Shown here piece by piece: positions 1 through 11,501 of a stretch of DNA of 64,000 nt. The notes beneath the pieces are model-generated. The model made no database searches, was not told the origin of the DNA, and saw only the letters and a program-made list of their open reading frames with translations. The DNA is taken from positions 28,315,469 to 28,379,468 of the forward strand of contig BTRK01000005.1 in the NCBI GenBank assembly GCA_036245805.1. The letters run 5' to 3'. Within the stretch, counting starts at the first letter, position 1. Each line of letters opens with the position of its first letter. Source of the stretch: Pristionchus mayeri. Lineage: Eukaryota > Nematoda > Chromadorea > Rhabditida > Neodiplogasteridae. Made by a program: the position numbers and the translations under genes.

Positions 1-540
1 GGTAATCAGAAAAGAAAATATTCAAACGTTATAGAGGAAGTTAAGGGTCTTAGAGTCGAAAGATGATGGGATATTGGGTGATGTAACTTCAAGGCTTCTA
101 CTGAGAGAAAGGAGAGTGTAGCTGTCGCCTAAGCAGCGATAAGCGACAAAATCATCTCAAGGGTGATAATTCCACTTTGCTTTTAATCGGCCTTCGAATT
201 CTCATCCAGATCATTCTTCGCCAGCATTGGAACAATGACAAATGAGGATTGGAGAGAGAATGACTGAGTTATGTACCACCATTACGAGCCAATTCTTCAT
301 CAGTTGATTAATAAGAGCTCAAATTTATCTTATTATATCTTATTCTTACTATTCTCATTATCTTATTATTCTCCGACACAATAGAGTGATCAGCAACGTA
401 CACTGCGATTTTCCCATATGATTGAACAAAAGATGAATTGTCGTTGTCCAAATTTTTTTTCGATCGCAATCGGCAATTTTTTTTCGATATTTCTCAATCC
501 ATTCACAAATAGCTGTAAACAAATTTCACAACTCAGTGTT
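1..540. other. Left-edge intergenic DNA, nothing recognised
   Basis: AT-rich sequence with no convincing exon, RNA gene or repeat boundary. Short open frames here lack splice context and family resemblance. Confidence 0.4.
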
Positions 541-726
541 TTCTTTTCTTTGGTTTGGCTCTGATGTCGCCCCCATCAAAGACATTTCCAAATACAATAC
601 AGACAAATTCAAAGACAACAGAGACATTTCCACAGTCATTTATCGCGGAAGATGTTTGTACGGATGTCTTTGAATGCAATACAGGGAACATTGTTAGAGA
701 CCTACTGGAGAGATATCCAAAAGTGG

Positions 727-1048
727 TCTCACAAGGGGAGGTCGCAGAGTGTCCGTGGAGTTTCATAACGAGACCTATCGCATTCGAAAGAGGAGAAAAT
801 TCTAAGAACTTCTGTTGTTTTCAAATTTGCGGAATGCTTATGTGGAGATCTGGTCTCATAGTGGGGAACCCGTTCGAACGGCCAAAACAGGCAATTTCTG
901 AGGGTATGTCCCTAAACTCCCATACATCCCAGACCTCCACATGAGCGTTCCGCAAATTTGAAACCTAAAGAAGTTCTTAGAATTTTCTCCTCTTTCGAAT
1001 GCGCTAGGTCTCGCTATGAAACTCCATGGACACGCTGCGACCTTCCCT
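727..1048. repeat. Imperfect inverted repeat (foldback)
   Basis: A left arm at about 727-858 is repeated in reverse complement at about 929-1048 with roughly 90% identity, around a 70-bp loop. Open frames here are by-products of the arms. It looks like a small foldback or MITE; I could not fix a target-site duplication. Confidence 0.6.
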
Positions 1049-1179
1049 TGTCAGTTCTTTTTTTTTTTTTTTTTTTCCTTTGCATAAGTTGGAGGGGAGA
1101 TACGCACAAAACACGTAATATGTTCAAATTCTCCCTACTATGGCGATATGATACTTCTCGTGGTATGATTAATGAACTA

Positions 1180-1676
1180 CAGTACCGCACGGTCTCCTCC
1201 CAGACGAGCGCGGCACTGCGTGGGGCGGCGGGTTGCATTAGGTCGCATCACTCCAGAGGCACTTAAAAGTGTGTATGTTTCGCTGAAATTTCGGCTTTAG
1301 GTTCTCCTGATAGCTACCAACCGATCTGCGAAATTTGAGTTCCAAAATATTCAGTTTAAATTACTGATAGGATGGGTCATCTTTGCAGTCCCTCTCATCC
1401 CCTCTCTTTATTTCCCTACGATACCATTCCTCATTATTCTGGCTAGTGAGCTGTGTCGTAGGGAAATGAGGGGAGGGGATGAGAGGGACTCTAAAGATGG
1501 CCCATCCGAACAGTAACTCATACTGAATATTCTGAAACGCAGATTTCGCAGATCGATTGGTAGTTATTAGAAGAACCGAAATCCGAAAATTCAGCGAAAA
1601 AACACACACTTTGAAGTGTGTCTGGGAGTGATGCACGCAGTGCCGCGCTCGTCTAGGAGGAGACCGTGCGGCACTG
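1180..1676. mobile_element. TA-flanked foldback MITE, copy 1
   Basis: The ends CAGTACCGCACGG and CCGTGCGGCACTG are inverted, flanked by TA (1178-1179 and 1677-1678), and the inverted repeat continues through nearly the whole element to a centre near 1440. A second copy lies at 25269-25794. TA target duplication and CAGT ends are typical of Tc1/mariner-type non-autonomous elements. No coding capacity is seen. Confidence 0.8.
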
Positions 1677-2356
1677 TACTATGTATTACACATACCATAA
1701 TGGGTGGCGCATCCGAATCAAAAATAAAAATCGTGTAGTTGTCATTGCAAAAAAAACATTTCTATAAAATAACAGAAGATTCGAAATATCTGTTTATTTT
1801 TTTAAAGGAGGAGTAAATGCAAACGCCCCCGGTTGGAATATGTTTCACCTAGGGACGCACTCTCTTCAAGTCGCGTGTTATTTCGCCCCCCTTCCCTGAG
1901 CTTTCCCTGATCTGGCTCCCAGCCAACTAGCTATAACGCTGTTCGGAATGGAGATATCAGTGTGAAAATTTCGGAGCTTCTTATCGTTGTTGAGTTCTAG
2001 GCAGTGCATATGATAGCTTCAAAAATTGAATTTTCATTCATTCATTCATTCATTCATTCATTTATTCATTTATTCCGTTGGGGTGAGATTTCAAGAATGG
2101 CGAGAGTGTATACAAGAAACGGATGTCCGTCGATTGGATCGAATCGGTTGGATGTTGCTTGGCAGCAAGGGTATGGGAGGGAGAGGGATAATTGATCTAT
2201 TGATCTAGCCAAGTGGCAATAATAGACGGGGGATAAAAAGTATGACATTGTGAACGGATAAAACTAGAAAAAACATTATGCGATGAACTAACACATTCTA
2301 TGGGAAGAGTGTTCCAGATAGATAATGAACGAGATACAAGGGTTGAGCTAGAATTA

Positions 2357-5256
2357 TTAGGGATAAAAGGCAACGAAAAAAATAAAAGGCAACGATAAAA
2401 GGCAACTGGGACCGAACTGGGATAGCGTGTGTAGAAGAGATCCCGTTGCTTGGAAGAATAGCATTTTCCACCAGGCCCAGACCTTGATCTTGGATAAATA
2501 ATGATAATAATGATAAAAAGGCAACGAGATACGAAGGGGGTGGGCATTTCTGAGAGAACGGGTCAGAGGTGAACGAATAAGCAGAGATGAAACATCGAGA
2601 GTATAGCGATTATGCATAATTGAGTGGAGGAATAATATATCAATGATAAATCTACGGCGTTCTAAAGTCATTAAATTAAGCTCATGAAGCCTACGTTTAT
2701 AAGATATAGGGGGGACCGCGCAGCGCACGTACATTCTACGGGTAAAGTCACGCTGAACTCTTTCTAATTCCTTAGTAAACGCAACGCTATGGCTGGGATT
2801 CCAAATGATGGAGCAATACTCGAGATTAGGAAGGATGAAGGTAGTGTACGATTTAAGGTATAAATCGAGAGAGTTGCTACGAAAGGCTTTAAATATGAGA
2901 TTCATTTTAGAACGAGCTTTAGACACTATCTTATTAATATGGGGCGTGAAAGACAGTGAGGGGGAGAAATGCACTCCTAGGTCTTTAATAGTACACTTAC
3001 TGTGGTCATTGCTGGGTTCTTTTAAAACAACATCATTAATTGAGAACTGTCTACGGGGGTTACGAAGGCCATAATGGACAATGTGACATTTCGTTTCAGA
3101 GATACCAAGATTCCATTGTGAGGACCAATTAGCAACAATATTTAAGGCAGATTGCAGATCATCTGAGAATAATGGGGATTCAGCAAACAACTTAAGGTCA
3201 TCTGCATAAACAGAATAATATATAACCTGAGGGAATTTACTACAAATATCGTTGATAAATAAAATAAAGAGGAGAGGGCCTATACAAGATCCCTGGGGAA
3301 CGCCGGAAATCACTGGGGACGGAGGGGAAAAGGAGTTATCAATGAAAACAGATTGCGTTCGGCTAGAAAGGTAAGCATGAAACCAAGATACTAAGTGATC
3401 AGAGAGACCTAGCTCAGACAATTTATGTAATAATAATCGATGGTCGATTGAGTCAAAAGCTTTTTTGAAATCAATATAAATTGTGTCAAAAGGGGCACCG
3501 TGCCTAGAAATGCGGAGATAATGTGCATATGTCTCAGCAAGATTAGTGGAAGTTGATCTACAATTTCTAAAACCTGTTTGATGTGGGTCAAACAAATTAT
3601 TCTGATCAAGAAATGACGTGATTTTACCTATGATAATCTTCTCGAAAACTTTGCAAACAGACGACGTAAGTGAAATAGGACGAAAATCAGAAATAGAATT
3701 ACTTAATTTTTTAGGGATTGGCTTAACTAGGGCGTGACGCCATTGAGATGGCACCTGGGAAGTAAGCAAAGATTTGTTAAAAATAATAAGTAGGGGAGAA
3801 ACAATAGACGATGTACATTTCGAGAGAACTATGCTCGGAATATTATCGGGGGTTACATTCACTTTGGGAGAAAGCTTATTAAGAGCACTAATAACATCCA
3901 CGTGACAAATGGAGGGTAAATCGAAAAAGAATTGAGGGGAAGGAAGGGGAAGCGGAGAATGCTGGGGTCGGGAAAAAACAGATGAAAAGAAACTATCAAA
4001 AGCTCTACATTTCTGGTCGTTAGATAACAAAACAGAACCATCAGAGTCAACAATTCCAGAAGGGGTGACCTTAGGAGAACTTAATTTGTCCTTACAGTAA
4101 TTATAAAACAGCTTAGGATTAGAAGATTTGACAATACGATTTTCGAGGGAACAGTAAAATCTATTGAGAGCAGAGTTAAAGCGTTGATTCATAATGGCAC
4201 ACGCGCGACTGTTAGGGGCAATTCTGGTCAGGTTCTTAGATTTCCCATAGAGGATTTTCAAAGTTCGAGGATATCTAGACAATGGTGATTGATTAGAAAG
4301 AGGAACGAAAGTATTAAGGACATTATTAATGAAAGAAATGAAATAATCAAACGATTGGTGAGCATCAAGGTTACTTAAAGCATGGGTCCAGTTGTGATAG
4401 AAAATGTGATCATTGATGGATGACCAATCAGCTAATCGATAATTACGGGAGGGAGCACCAACATTCTGAGGAGGACAGGGAGTAACTAAATCAAATGTCA
4501 CACTTAGATGATCACTTAATGCAGTAGCAGGAGATGTATTACAAATAATGTCCTTATTGCAAAATACGAGGTCTAAATAGTTATGTAGCCGGGTAGGGAA
4601 CGAGACATGTTGGGTAAAGTGGTTGTCGCAAACAAAATCAAGTAGGTCATTTTGAGTTGGAGAAGAGAGAGATGGCCAATCAATATTGGGGAAATTGAAA
4701 TCACCAATTAAAATACATGGAAAATTGGTTGAGATGAGAGTCCCTAGATTCTGAAGAAGTTGTGTAAAAGAGAGAATCGGGGCGGAGGGGGATCTGTAGA
4801 CAGTGAAAATCCTAATTTTTTTATATGGTAGAGTAGGAGAATAATCTACATGAATATCAACTACGCAACATTCTATGGGAAAAAAGAGGGAAGAAACCAG
4901 GATGGGATTCAAGGAGTGGTGAACTAAGCAAGCTACGCCACCGCCTCTACCGTAATCATTAGAAATCGCGCGATTGCATCGGAATGGTATGTAATAAGGA
5001 AATCCACCTACAAGGAAAGAATCGCTCTCACTACAATCTAGCCAGGTCTCTGATATGCAAATGATAAGATGCTCTAATGAGGAGAGCAGGAACGAGAGTT
5101 GGGGCAATATCTTATAGAACGGGCATTCGAATAGAATATCGAGACAGGTAAATCTCTATGCTTACGTGTACTAAGTGGTGATTGATTTCTCAAAGAGGAT
5201 GCAGTGAATGAATGAGGACAAGATTGAGTCAAGAGGGGAGACAAAGGGGGAAACAA
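2357..5256 (-). pseudogene. LINE ORF2: APE endonuclease and reverse transcriptase, frameshifted
   Basis: A 916-codon open frame (5107 to 2357) carries an apurinic-type endonuclease (ISETWLD, RGGGVACLV, GDFNFPNIDW, SDHLSVTF) followed by a reverse transcriptase (FRPISLTSSV, YIDFKKAFDS, GVPQGSCIGPLLF, YADDLKLF with the catalytic Asp pair). The endonuclease start (VSIFYSNARSI) lies in another frame at about 5140-5105, so at least one frameshift splits the original ORF. The enzyme would nick target DNA and copy its own RNA at the nick. Because of the frameshift I call it a pseudogene; recoding cannot be excluded. Confidence 0.85.
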
Positions 5257-5277
5257 TGTACCCTTGCTGCCATTGTC

Positions 5278-6170
5278 CTATCCTCGGCGAGACGTCACGT
5301 GATTAGCACGGGAAGGAGGAACGGGCATGGGATCGGGCGTCGAGGGTGCAGTGGCAGTAGAGAGTGCAGCAGTAGAGGTGCGAGAGTCGCCTGAATGAGG
5401 AACATCGGCAGAAGAGTTCTGTACGGTGCGGGGGGCGCTGTAGTTAGGAGGGAGCGGGCGAGGGGTACGGTAGTTGATCAGGGTGTAATCACGCACTCCG
5501 CATACGAGACTTTTGGCATCGAAATTGCGCTTTCTCGCTTCAGCACGGGCCTCCTTCTCCATTATGAGCTGCGTGGGAGTCAGATCTTTCCTTATGAAGG
5601 CGCGCGATTCCTTGAACGGAGTGGGGCGACCAGGTTTACTTCGAATGCCTGAGAGGAGAAGGTCACGGGTCGTCTTGTCAGGGCATGAGATCTTGAGGGG
5701 CGAGAGGCAGGAGAGCGGTCGGCAGGATGGCGGTGGTATGAGATGCGATTCTCATTCCACGCCTTCTGCACCACGTCATTGCCTGCATATTGGACGAGAT
5801 CGGCAACGAGCTTTTTATCAGCTGTCTTTCCCGCGGTCGGGTCATCTAACTCCTTGTGTCCGATGATGACGGCTCTCGTCTCTTTATCTTCATACTCAGC
5901 CTTGTCTGCGATGACGCGAGAGCACGACTCGTAAACCACTCGCGCCACATCGAGTACAGGGGAGAGTGCAGGGGGAGAGGAGAGAGGGATGGAGGGAGAG
6001 TGGGATTTCAAGAGGGAGAGCACCTCAGCCAACATGGCGTTAGTGGCGTCCAACTTGGCCGAGAGAGCGTCAACACTCTTTTGGGTCGCGAATACAGTGG
6101 GAGTGGGACCACGAGCAGCGGGAGGGAGCGCCGCCTTGTTAATCGTTCTAGAGGGCGTTTCTCCTGACAT
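5278..6170 (-). pseudogene. LINE ORF1 (coiled-coil RNA-binding type), frameshifted
   Basis: Two consecutive minus-strand frames (6170 to 5592 and 5562 to 5278) together resemble ORF1 of CR1-like elements. A heptad-like segment (DALSAKLDATNAMLAEV) comes early, an acidic/basic middle follows, and the C-terminal stretch (FDAKSLVCGVRDYTL) is like the end of such ORF1 domains. ORF1 proteins bind the element RNA. The frame change between the halves indicates damage. No zinc knuckle is evident. Confidence 0.6.
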
Positions 6171-6549
6171 CGCACTAGGGGGAGGAAGCGTCGAAATGGC
6201 TCACCTCGTCCGGTGGGTTAGACCACACCACGTCAGCACCCACTTGCTGACTAGCAAGCGACGAGGTAGATCAGCGGTAGTCGAAGAAGGGAGAGACGAG
6301 AGACGAGGGGGGAGGGCAATTTGACTGACTATTTTTTTGAGTTTACTTTTGAGTTTACTCCTCCTTTAATGCAAACAAATATGTTGAATGCATATATTTA
6401 TGAAGGAAAATAGTTTCTTATGCAAGTTGCCAATCCAATTTACAGACAGGAAAAACAGAAAATTGGACCAAATATTGATATGAAGGACATTATGCTTGAG
6501 TGATGACCGGGAGCGATATCTTGAGGGAAGGAAGGGAAGGAAGGAGTGT

Positions 6550-6819
6550 TCAGCAGACTTGGTCGAATGATTCCATGATATGTGCCGATGCTTCTCGTTT
6601 CTCTTCCCAGTAGGAGTCTACAAGGGAGAACGATTATAATTTGTTTCGTTTGTAAATAAAACTTGTGAAAATATAATGAAATTTAAAAATTTCGATGACA
6701 TGGGCCAATTTCTCACCGAGGACTGTTGAGATGGTCTTGAATACGGGAGAAGAGAGACTCTTGCTCGCATCAATGAGAAGAGAAGGAAGAACCACCAGTT
6801 GTTCGATGCTCATCAGCAT
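6550..6819 (-). CDS. Small two-exon peptide gene, family copy 1
   Basis: Exon 1 is 6717-6819 (103 bp), exon 2 is 6550-6617 (68 bp), with a 99-bp GT-AG intron in phase 1. The 56-residue product begins MLMSIEQLVVLP, continues LIDASKSLSSPVFKTIS, switches at the splice to an acidic half (SYWEEKREAS) and ends ESFDQVC. The hydrophobic first 17 residues could be a weak signal peptide. Copies at 7932, 9912, 11502 and 15961 have the same exon sizes or nearly so and the same intron phase, which is the main evidence that this is a gene. I recognise no known family and assign no function. Confidence 0.75.
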
Positions 6820-6892
6820 TGTTGAAGGAGGTTGGATTGAGGAGGAAGTTGTAGTTCGAAAACTGACTGGTCCACTGTCCCTCCCTCCTCAC

Positions 6893-7048
6893 TATATAGC
6901 CGGCGTCTGTTTATGGACAGCCTGTTGTAGTCTGTCTCCTGATTCTCTGTCTCTCCCTGCTCTCTCTCGCTTCCATTCTCTCTCACTCGCGTGATTGCTT
7001 CATCTGGGCGATGGGAGAGGGCTGATAATGAAAAAGTCAGGCGGAAGC
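6893..7048 (-). promoter_or_regulatory. Promoter of peptide copy 1
   Basis: Read on the minus strand, the motif GCTTCCGCCTGAC (7036-7048) is followed within 10 bp by a GATA site (TTATCAG, 7022-7028), a CACGCGAG-type block, and a TATATAG box (6893-6899) about 75 bp upstream of the ATG. The same order is found at the other four copies. In nematodes TGATAA sites are bound by GATA factors such as intestinal ELT-2, so gut expression is a guess from the motif. Confidence 0.6.
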
Positions 7049-7508
7049 ACCCAAAATAAGGCGATAGTGGCCTTCCCCTGACTAATCTGACTGCACTGAC
7101 TCAACCAATGGAACATACCACTTCTAAAAATGGAACTACAATGATCTGAAGTTTGATTTTCGTTGACTGTCTATAGTTTTCGGAGATAAGAACTGTCTGT
7201 CAGAGGCTTGATAAGGGAATCCTCACTGAGCATCTCTTCGATGGATAAATCGAGACATACAATATTGCACATTGCACGTATTGAAGAATATGGCAAACTG
7301 GAAACAAATATGTATATTTAAATGTGAAGTCCTTTCCAAAACTGCAGTTGAAGTTGTCAATGTTCCATTTTAATTGCCATTTTTCTTACAGTTGCTTCTT
7401 ACAGGGTGCGCCACTAAATGACTAATTGTGGGGTTGACAATAGGATACTAGGTATCGTGCTCCTTATCCCGGGAAAGAGACTTAGATCGTACACACTACC
7501 GCCGTTTT

Positions 7509-7557
7509 TAGTCGGATTCATCGTGTCCTAAGGCGTAGGATACGATGAATCTGACTA
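7509..7557. other. Near-perfect 49-bp hairpin between divergent copies 1 and 2
   Basis: TAGTCGGATTCATCGT is mirrored by ACGATGAATCTGACTA around a loop that is itself partly palindromic (TCCTAAGGCGTAGGA). It lies midway between the two divergent promoters. It may be a small MITE or a transcribed hairpin. Confidence 0.5.
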
Positions 7558-7702
7558 AGAACACTACAAAACCTTTTATTCCGTCAACTATCCTCTAATA
7601 TGCCCGAATAGTTATATTTATAATGGCAGGATTGAAAGAGTGTGCGATTGAGAAATGTGCACGATTAGTCAGAGAAAAGCCCTCTATCAAAATATTTTGA
7701 GA

Positions 7703-7848
7703 GCTTCCGCCTGACTTTTCTATTATCAGCCCCTTAGTGATAGTCACACGAGGTAAAGAGTGTGGAAACCGAGAGAATAGAGAGAAATCAGAAAGACTCG
7801 CGACAGACTACAAGTGACAGTCCATAATCAGAGCCCGGCGATAAAGAG
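7703..7848 (+). promoter_or_regulatory. Promoter of peptide copy 2
   Basis: GCTTCCGCCTGAC (7703-7715), then TTATCAG (7723-7729), a GATAGTCACACGAGG block and a degenerate TATA position (GATAAAG near 7840) repeat the arrangement of the other copies. The 20 bp before the motif are also shared with copy 4. Confidence 0.55.
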
Positions 7849-7931
7849 GGAGAAGGATGGGCCGATGCGTCAGTCAGTTTCCGAACTACAACTTCACTTC
7901 GAACCGAACTTCATTTCGAACAGTATCAAAA

Positions 7932-8962
7932 ATGCTGATGAGCATCGAACAACTGGTGGTTCTTCCTTCTCTTCTCATTGATGCGAGCAAGAGTCTCTCT
8001 TCTCCCGTATTCAAGACCATCTCGAATGTCCTCGGTGAGAACTTAGTCGATTTCAATAGCTTGAAGTTTCATTAAAATATAGTTATACTCATTTGAGTGA
8101 CTAACAGCTTTTTGTAAGTTCTTTGGTTATCTCAATCTCACACCTTCAATCCGTTCTAATTCTCTTCCTCTGCAGATACCTTCTATGAGTAGACTCCCCA
8201 AGCTCCGCCCACTTTCCTCTGACACATTTCCCCTCGAAAGCGAGATTTAGGAATCACAAGCTTCATTCTCAACCAAATCACTCGCTCAAAAAAGGATTCA
8301 GAAGTTCTTTCCATTACCTTTCGATATAGCCCTGGCCCGCTGGTAAAAGTGTTCTCTGAATAGGTCAGCATACGATAATTAAGTTGCGAAAACGCTGGAA
8401 AACGCTGGTTTGGCGCGCTCAGCGAACATAGACATACGGGACAATTGTTTCGTTGATTTGTGATTCAAAAGAAACCAGTCCGTGATACACTGATTAGGCG
8501 GAGAGAGCGGAGTGCATTCTCTCTCTCCCCTCCTCCCTCTTTTGCACCAGTTTCTGCCCCGGCGCGTGTAGAGAGCGCCTGGGACTGCAAAAGAGCGCGC
8601 TTGCTCCTCGTCTTACCTATTGGGGGGGAAGGCGCATCCGGGAAAGGGCGAAGCCCTGCCCAAATTTTTGGCGATTTGCCTGGAGAGGCGGCGGAATTGG
8701 CTCCGCCCCTTTCTTCCTCGTCTCGTTTTTCTGCCGCGTTCCGTTGACACCTTTTCACGTACTTTATGACCTCTAGCGCGATTCAGAGATGAGATATCGA
8801 CAAACGGCCAAAAGCATGATCTTATTTGGATCCCTGCGGGCATTTTGAGCATAGTTAGGGTGGCATAGGTTCATTTCGGCTATACCCCTTGTGGTCCCTA
8901 TCTATGAGGAGAGACGAGAGGCATCGGAGCAAATCGTGGATTCGTTCAATCAAGTTTGCTGA
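7932..8962 (+). pseudogene. Small peptide gene, family copy 2, possibly decaying
   Basis: Exon 1 (7932-8034) is intact and encodes the conserved MLMSIEQLVVLP to KTISNVL half. The matching exon 2 (8895-8962) keeps the frame, encodes YEERREASEQI and ends DSFNQVC, but the acceptor AG just before it has become GG (8893-8894). The intron is about 860 bp instead of about 100 and contains a GC-rich repeat. An upstream AG near 8860 would join in frame and add about 12 codons, so a longer product is possible. Confidence 0.55.
8490..8740. repeat. GC-rich dispersed repeat, copy 1
   Basis: This segment inside the long intron of peptide copy 2 matches, in reverse complement and with gaps, the block at 14728-14910. 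Shared pieces include GGGCGGAGCC, a GCGCGC-rich core and CTCTACAC.GCCGGG. Similarity is clear but diverged; boundaries are approximate. Confidence 0.45.
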
Positions 8963-9911
8963 ACTTTTCCCCTTCTTCTTCTTCACAGCTTTCCATACAC
9001 AACGGGTTATTCACAATTGTCTCTCATCTATATTTGTTCAAATCTTCAATTGATTCTCTTGTCTGTACATTATATTTTTAGAATGTGTCATGCGAGGTAT
9101 CTGACATAAAGATTCCGTTCTCTAATTCTCAATTTACATTTGAAATGGGAGTGTCTGATCCATTCAATTTACTCCTTCAAAGTACACTACATACTAGTAC
9201 ATAAATAATTCGATCTGTATCGTCAACCAGCGTGTGATTATCAAAGACATCGCATAGAGTGTAAGGTTGAAATGCTCTCCTCGGGCTTCGCAAAGCGAGG
9301 GAGAGGCGAATTCGCAATTCGACATCGAATGGCCGACACTAATGTTATAAATATTATGGCTGAATCAAAACTTTGGTTGGATAGAGTTATTCACTGTTCA
9401 TCGTGAGTTTCTTAACCGCAAATATTTATTATAAAATTCTGAAATTATTTAAGTCTCAATTAAGTAAAAAAGTTTCGTTTTACGAAACACGAGACACTAT
9501 CAGGATGACTAATGAGAGGTATAAATGTCTTATCAGAGAGTGCTATGTTGTGCCTGCTATTCTCCTTTGTCGTCCATCGTCCCTCTCTCTTGTCTGTCAC
9601 TGCCATCGAAGTGTGGAACAATGAGACAACTGGATATATCTGGCACATAAAGAGCTGTATTGAGATTGATAAAGATTTTTATTGTTTTCCGTAAATTGTT
9701 TCTCCATGTCCATTCATAAAACTCTCGGATTATCGATACTGAATGATTGGCTGTGCTTCTCTCTTGTAAATAGTGCGTGTCTCAATGAGATTGAATATCG
9801 AATATTTATCAAAGAATGCATGACACATTTCAACTCAATGTACAGACAACAAAGGGGGGTCGTAGAAAATATTGATGTGTAGGGTGCGGATTCTCAGAGT
9901 GGAAGAGTAGA
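8963..9911. other. Spacer between peptide copies 2 and 3
   Basis: No gene recognised. The last 150 bp (9750-9900) resemble the 3' flank of copy 5 (15780-15960) and less clearly that of copy 1 (6380-6490), so the duplicated unit includes flanking DNA. Confidence 0.45.
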
Positions 9912-10214
9912 TCAGCACACTTGGGCGAACGATTCGAATACGAAGTCAGATGTCTCTTCCTTCTCTTCGAAGAGGTTATCTGCATGGGAATCCATCAGAG
10001 ACGTTAGAATCACTATATTACTAGGATGTGCTGCTGAGATCTATTCTATTTTTCAGTTTCTGTATTAAATTGATGAAAATTATTTTTGAAAAAAATAGAC
10101 TAAATGCTCACCCAGAGCGGACGAAATGGTCTTGAATACGGGAGAAGAGAGACTCTTGCTCGTATCAATGAGAAGAGAAGGAAGAACGATCAGATACTCG
10201 AGGCTCATCAGCAT
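9912..10214 (-). CDS. Small two-exon peptide gene, family copy 3
   Basis: Exon 1 is 10112-10214 (103 bp) and exon 2 is 9912-9979 (68 bp), the same sizes and phase as copies 1 and 4, around a 132-bp intron. The product starts MLMSLEYLIVLP and ends ESFAQVC. Its C-terminal half (NLFEEKEETSDFVF) is the most divergent of the 56-residue members, while the N-terminal half differs at only a few positions. Strong conservation of exon 1 with divergence of exon 2 and of the intron is seen directly. Function unknown. Confidence 0.75.
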
Positions 10215-10283
10215 TGTTGAAGGAGATTGAATTGAGGAGGGGGCTTTAGTTCGAAAACTGGCTGGTCCATTGTCCCTCCCTGC

Positions 10284-10431
10284 TTCTTTTATAGGTGCCC
10301 TCAGATATGGACTGTCTCATGTAGTCTATTGCATCCCACTCTGATTTCTCTCTTCTCTCTCTCGATTTCCACACTCTTTCTTCCGCGTGACTATCGATAA
10401 GAGACTGATAAAGGAAAAGTCAGGCGAAAGC
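10284..10431 (-). promoter_or_regulatory. Promoter of peptide copy 3
   Basis: On the minus strand: GCTTTCGCCTGAC (10419-10431, one substitution from the consensus), TTATCAG (10405-10411), and a CCTATAAAAG TATA box (about 10284-10295), in the family order. Confidence 0.6.
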
Positions 10432-11290
10432 TCTCACAATACCTTGATAAGGGGACATTCCATGGCTACGAAGGTACTGTTCTAAAGAGGAACCGCCCTC
10501 ACCCGACAAAGGAAATTACGATGCTCCGTATAGTTTGATTCAGTTGATTGGCATTGGATCTGAGTAATAAAAATCTGTCTGGCTCCAAAGCTTTATAGTT
10601 CTCATTTTTCAAGTTATCTTTTATGCTCAATTTCGCTTCAAGGATAGGAGAGGAAATAGTGCAATTGAAAAGTTCAAAACGTGCCGAATAGTTAATTCAA
10701 TTGGAGATTACAAAAAATACTGTGAAATTAATTCCATGTTCTAGATGTTCGCTCGTCATTTTCTTTATTCTTTTTATTTTCTGTTCCCCTTCTTTTTGCA
10801 CTTTTACAATAATTCTACGAATAAATATTAGGGGTGATCTTATCGCATGAGCAGATTGAAACTTCACAGACTGTCAGCGAGGCGCTGTTGTTTGTCATTG
10901 CTTTCACTGTTCGAAGAACAGGCCATTTCCGTGCAATTTCTCTGACCGGATGTTTCATTGTTCCATTCATGCTTATTCAACTCCGAAGCGATAACAGCCA
11001 AAGGGTGCGTCTCTAAATGACCAAGTGGAGATGCCAGTTCACACACACGATTTCTCTTCATCATGGACCGTCTAACCCTTCCGATAATACGTTGGAATGA
11101 TAAAAAAATTATTTATTATTAATATGGTACAGAAAATCATATCGATGACGGTTCACCGCCAGCAGATTTCCTTCGCATGCACATACTGCCAATCTGCTAA
11201 ACTCGAGCAGATCCATTGTTCGCAAATCGCCTAACTGAGAAATAGGGGCGATTAGCCAGGTGGAAATCCCTCTATCAAAATATTTTGAGA
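10432..11290. other. Spacer between divergent promoters of copies 3 and 4
   Basis: No gene recognised. A short block, GGGTGCG..CTAAATGAC (near 11004), also occurs between copies 1 and 2 (near 7405), supporting duplication of a head-to-head pair. Confidence 0.4.
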
Positions 11291-11431
11291 GCTTCCGCCT
11301 GACTATTTTTATCAGCTCCTTATTGATAGTCACGCGAGGGAAAGAGTGTGGAAATCGAGAGAAAAGGGAGAAATCAGAAAGACTCGCGACAGACTACAAC
11401 TGACAGTCCATAAACAGAGGACGGCTATAAA
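11291..11431 (+). promoter_or_regulatory. Promoter of peptide copy 4
   Basis: GCTTCCGCCTGAC (11291-11303), TTATCAG (11309-11315), GATAGTCACGCGAGG, a CAGACTACAACTGACAG block and CTATAAAG (11424-11431), about 75 bp before the ATG. This is the cleanest example of the shared promoter. Confidence 0.65.
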
Positions 11432-11501
11432 GAAGAGATGGGGCGATGTGCCAATCAGTTTTCGAACTACAGCCTCCTCCTCAATCCGACCTCCTTCAAC
11501 A

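Larger units (their letters stand above)
2034..6335 (-). mobile_element. Near full-length CR1/L2-like non-LTR retrotransposon
   Basis: On the minus strand this element runs from a 5' region near 6335, through ORF1 (6170 to 5278) and ORF2 (5256 to 2357), to a 3' tail of tandem AATG-type tetranucleotides at 2034-2075. Two ORFs, an APE endonuclease and a short microsatellite tail fit the CR1/L2 group. It sits inside TTAA element A. Frameshifts in both ORFs suggest this copy is inactive. Confidence 0.8.
1806..6365. mobile_element. TTAA-flanked element A, split by a LINE
   Basis: The ends AGGAGGAGTAAA (1806) and TTTACTCCTCCT (ending 6365) form a 12-bp terminal inverted repeat flanked by TTAA (1802-1805 and 6366-6369). 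The left 230 bp is colinear, in reverse complement, with the outer element at 55227-56512, which shows the original unit was about 245 bp. A non-LTR retrotransposon fills the rest. TTAA duplication suggests mobilisation by a piggyBac-type transposase, but the tip is not the usual CCC, so the superfamily is inferred. Confidence 0.75.

Noticed and set aside
8465..8852. GC-rich open frames on both strands
   Set aside because: Composition effect of a dispersed GC-rich repeat; no splice sites or homology.
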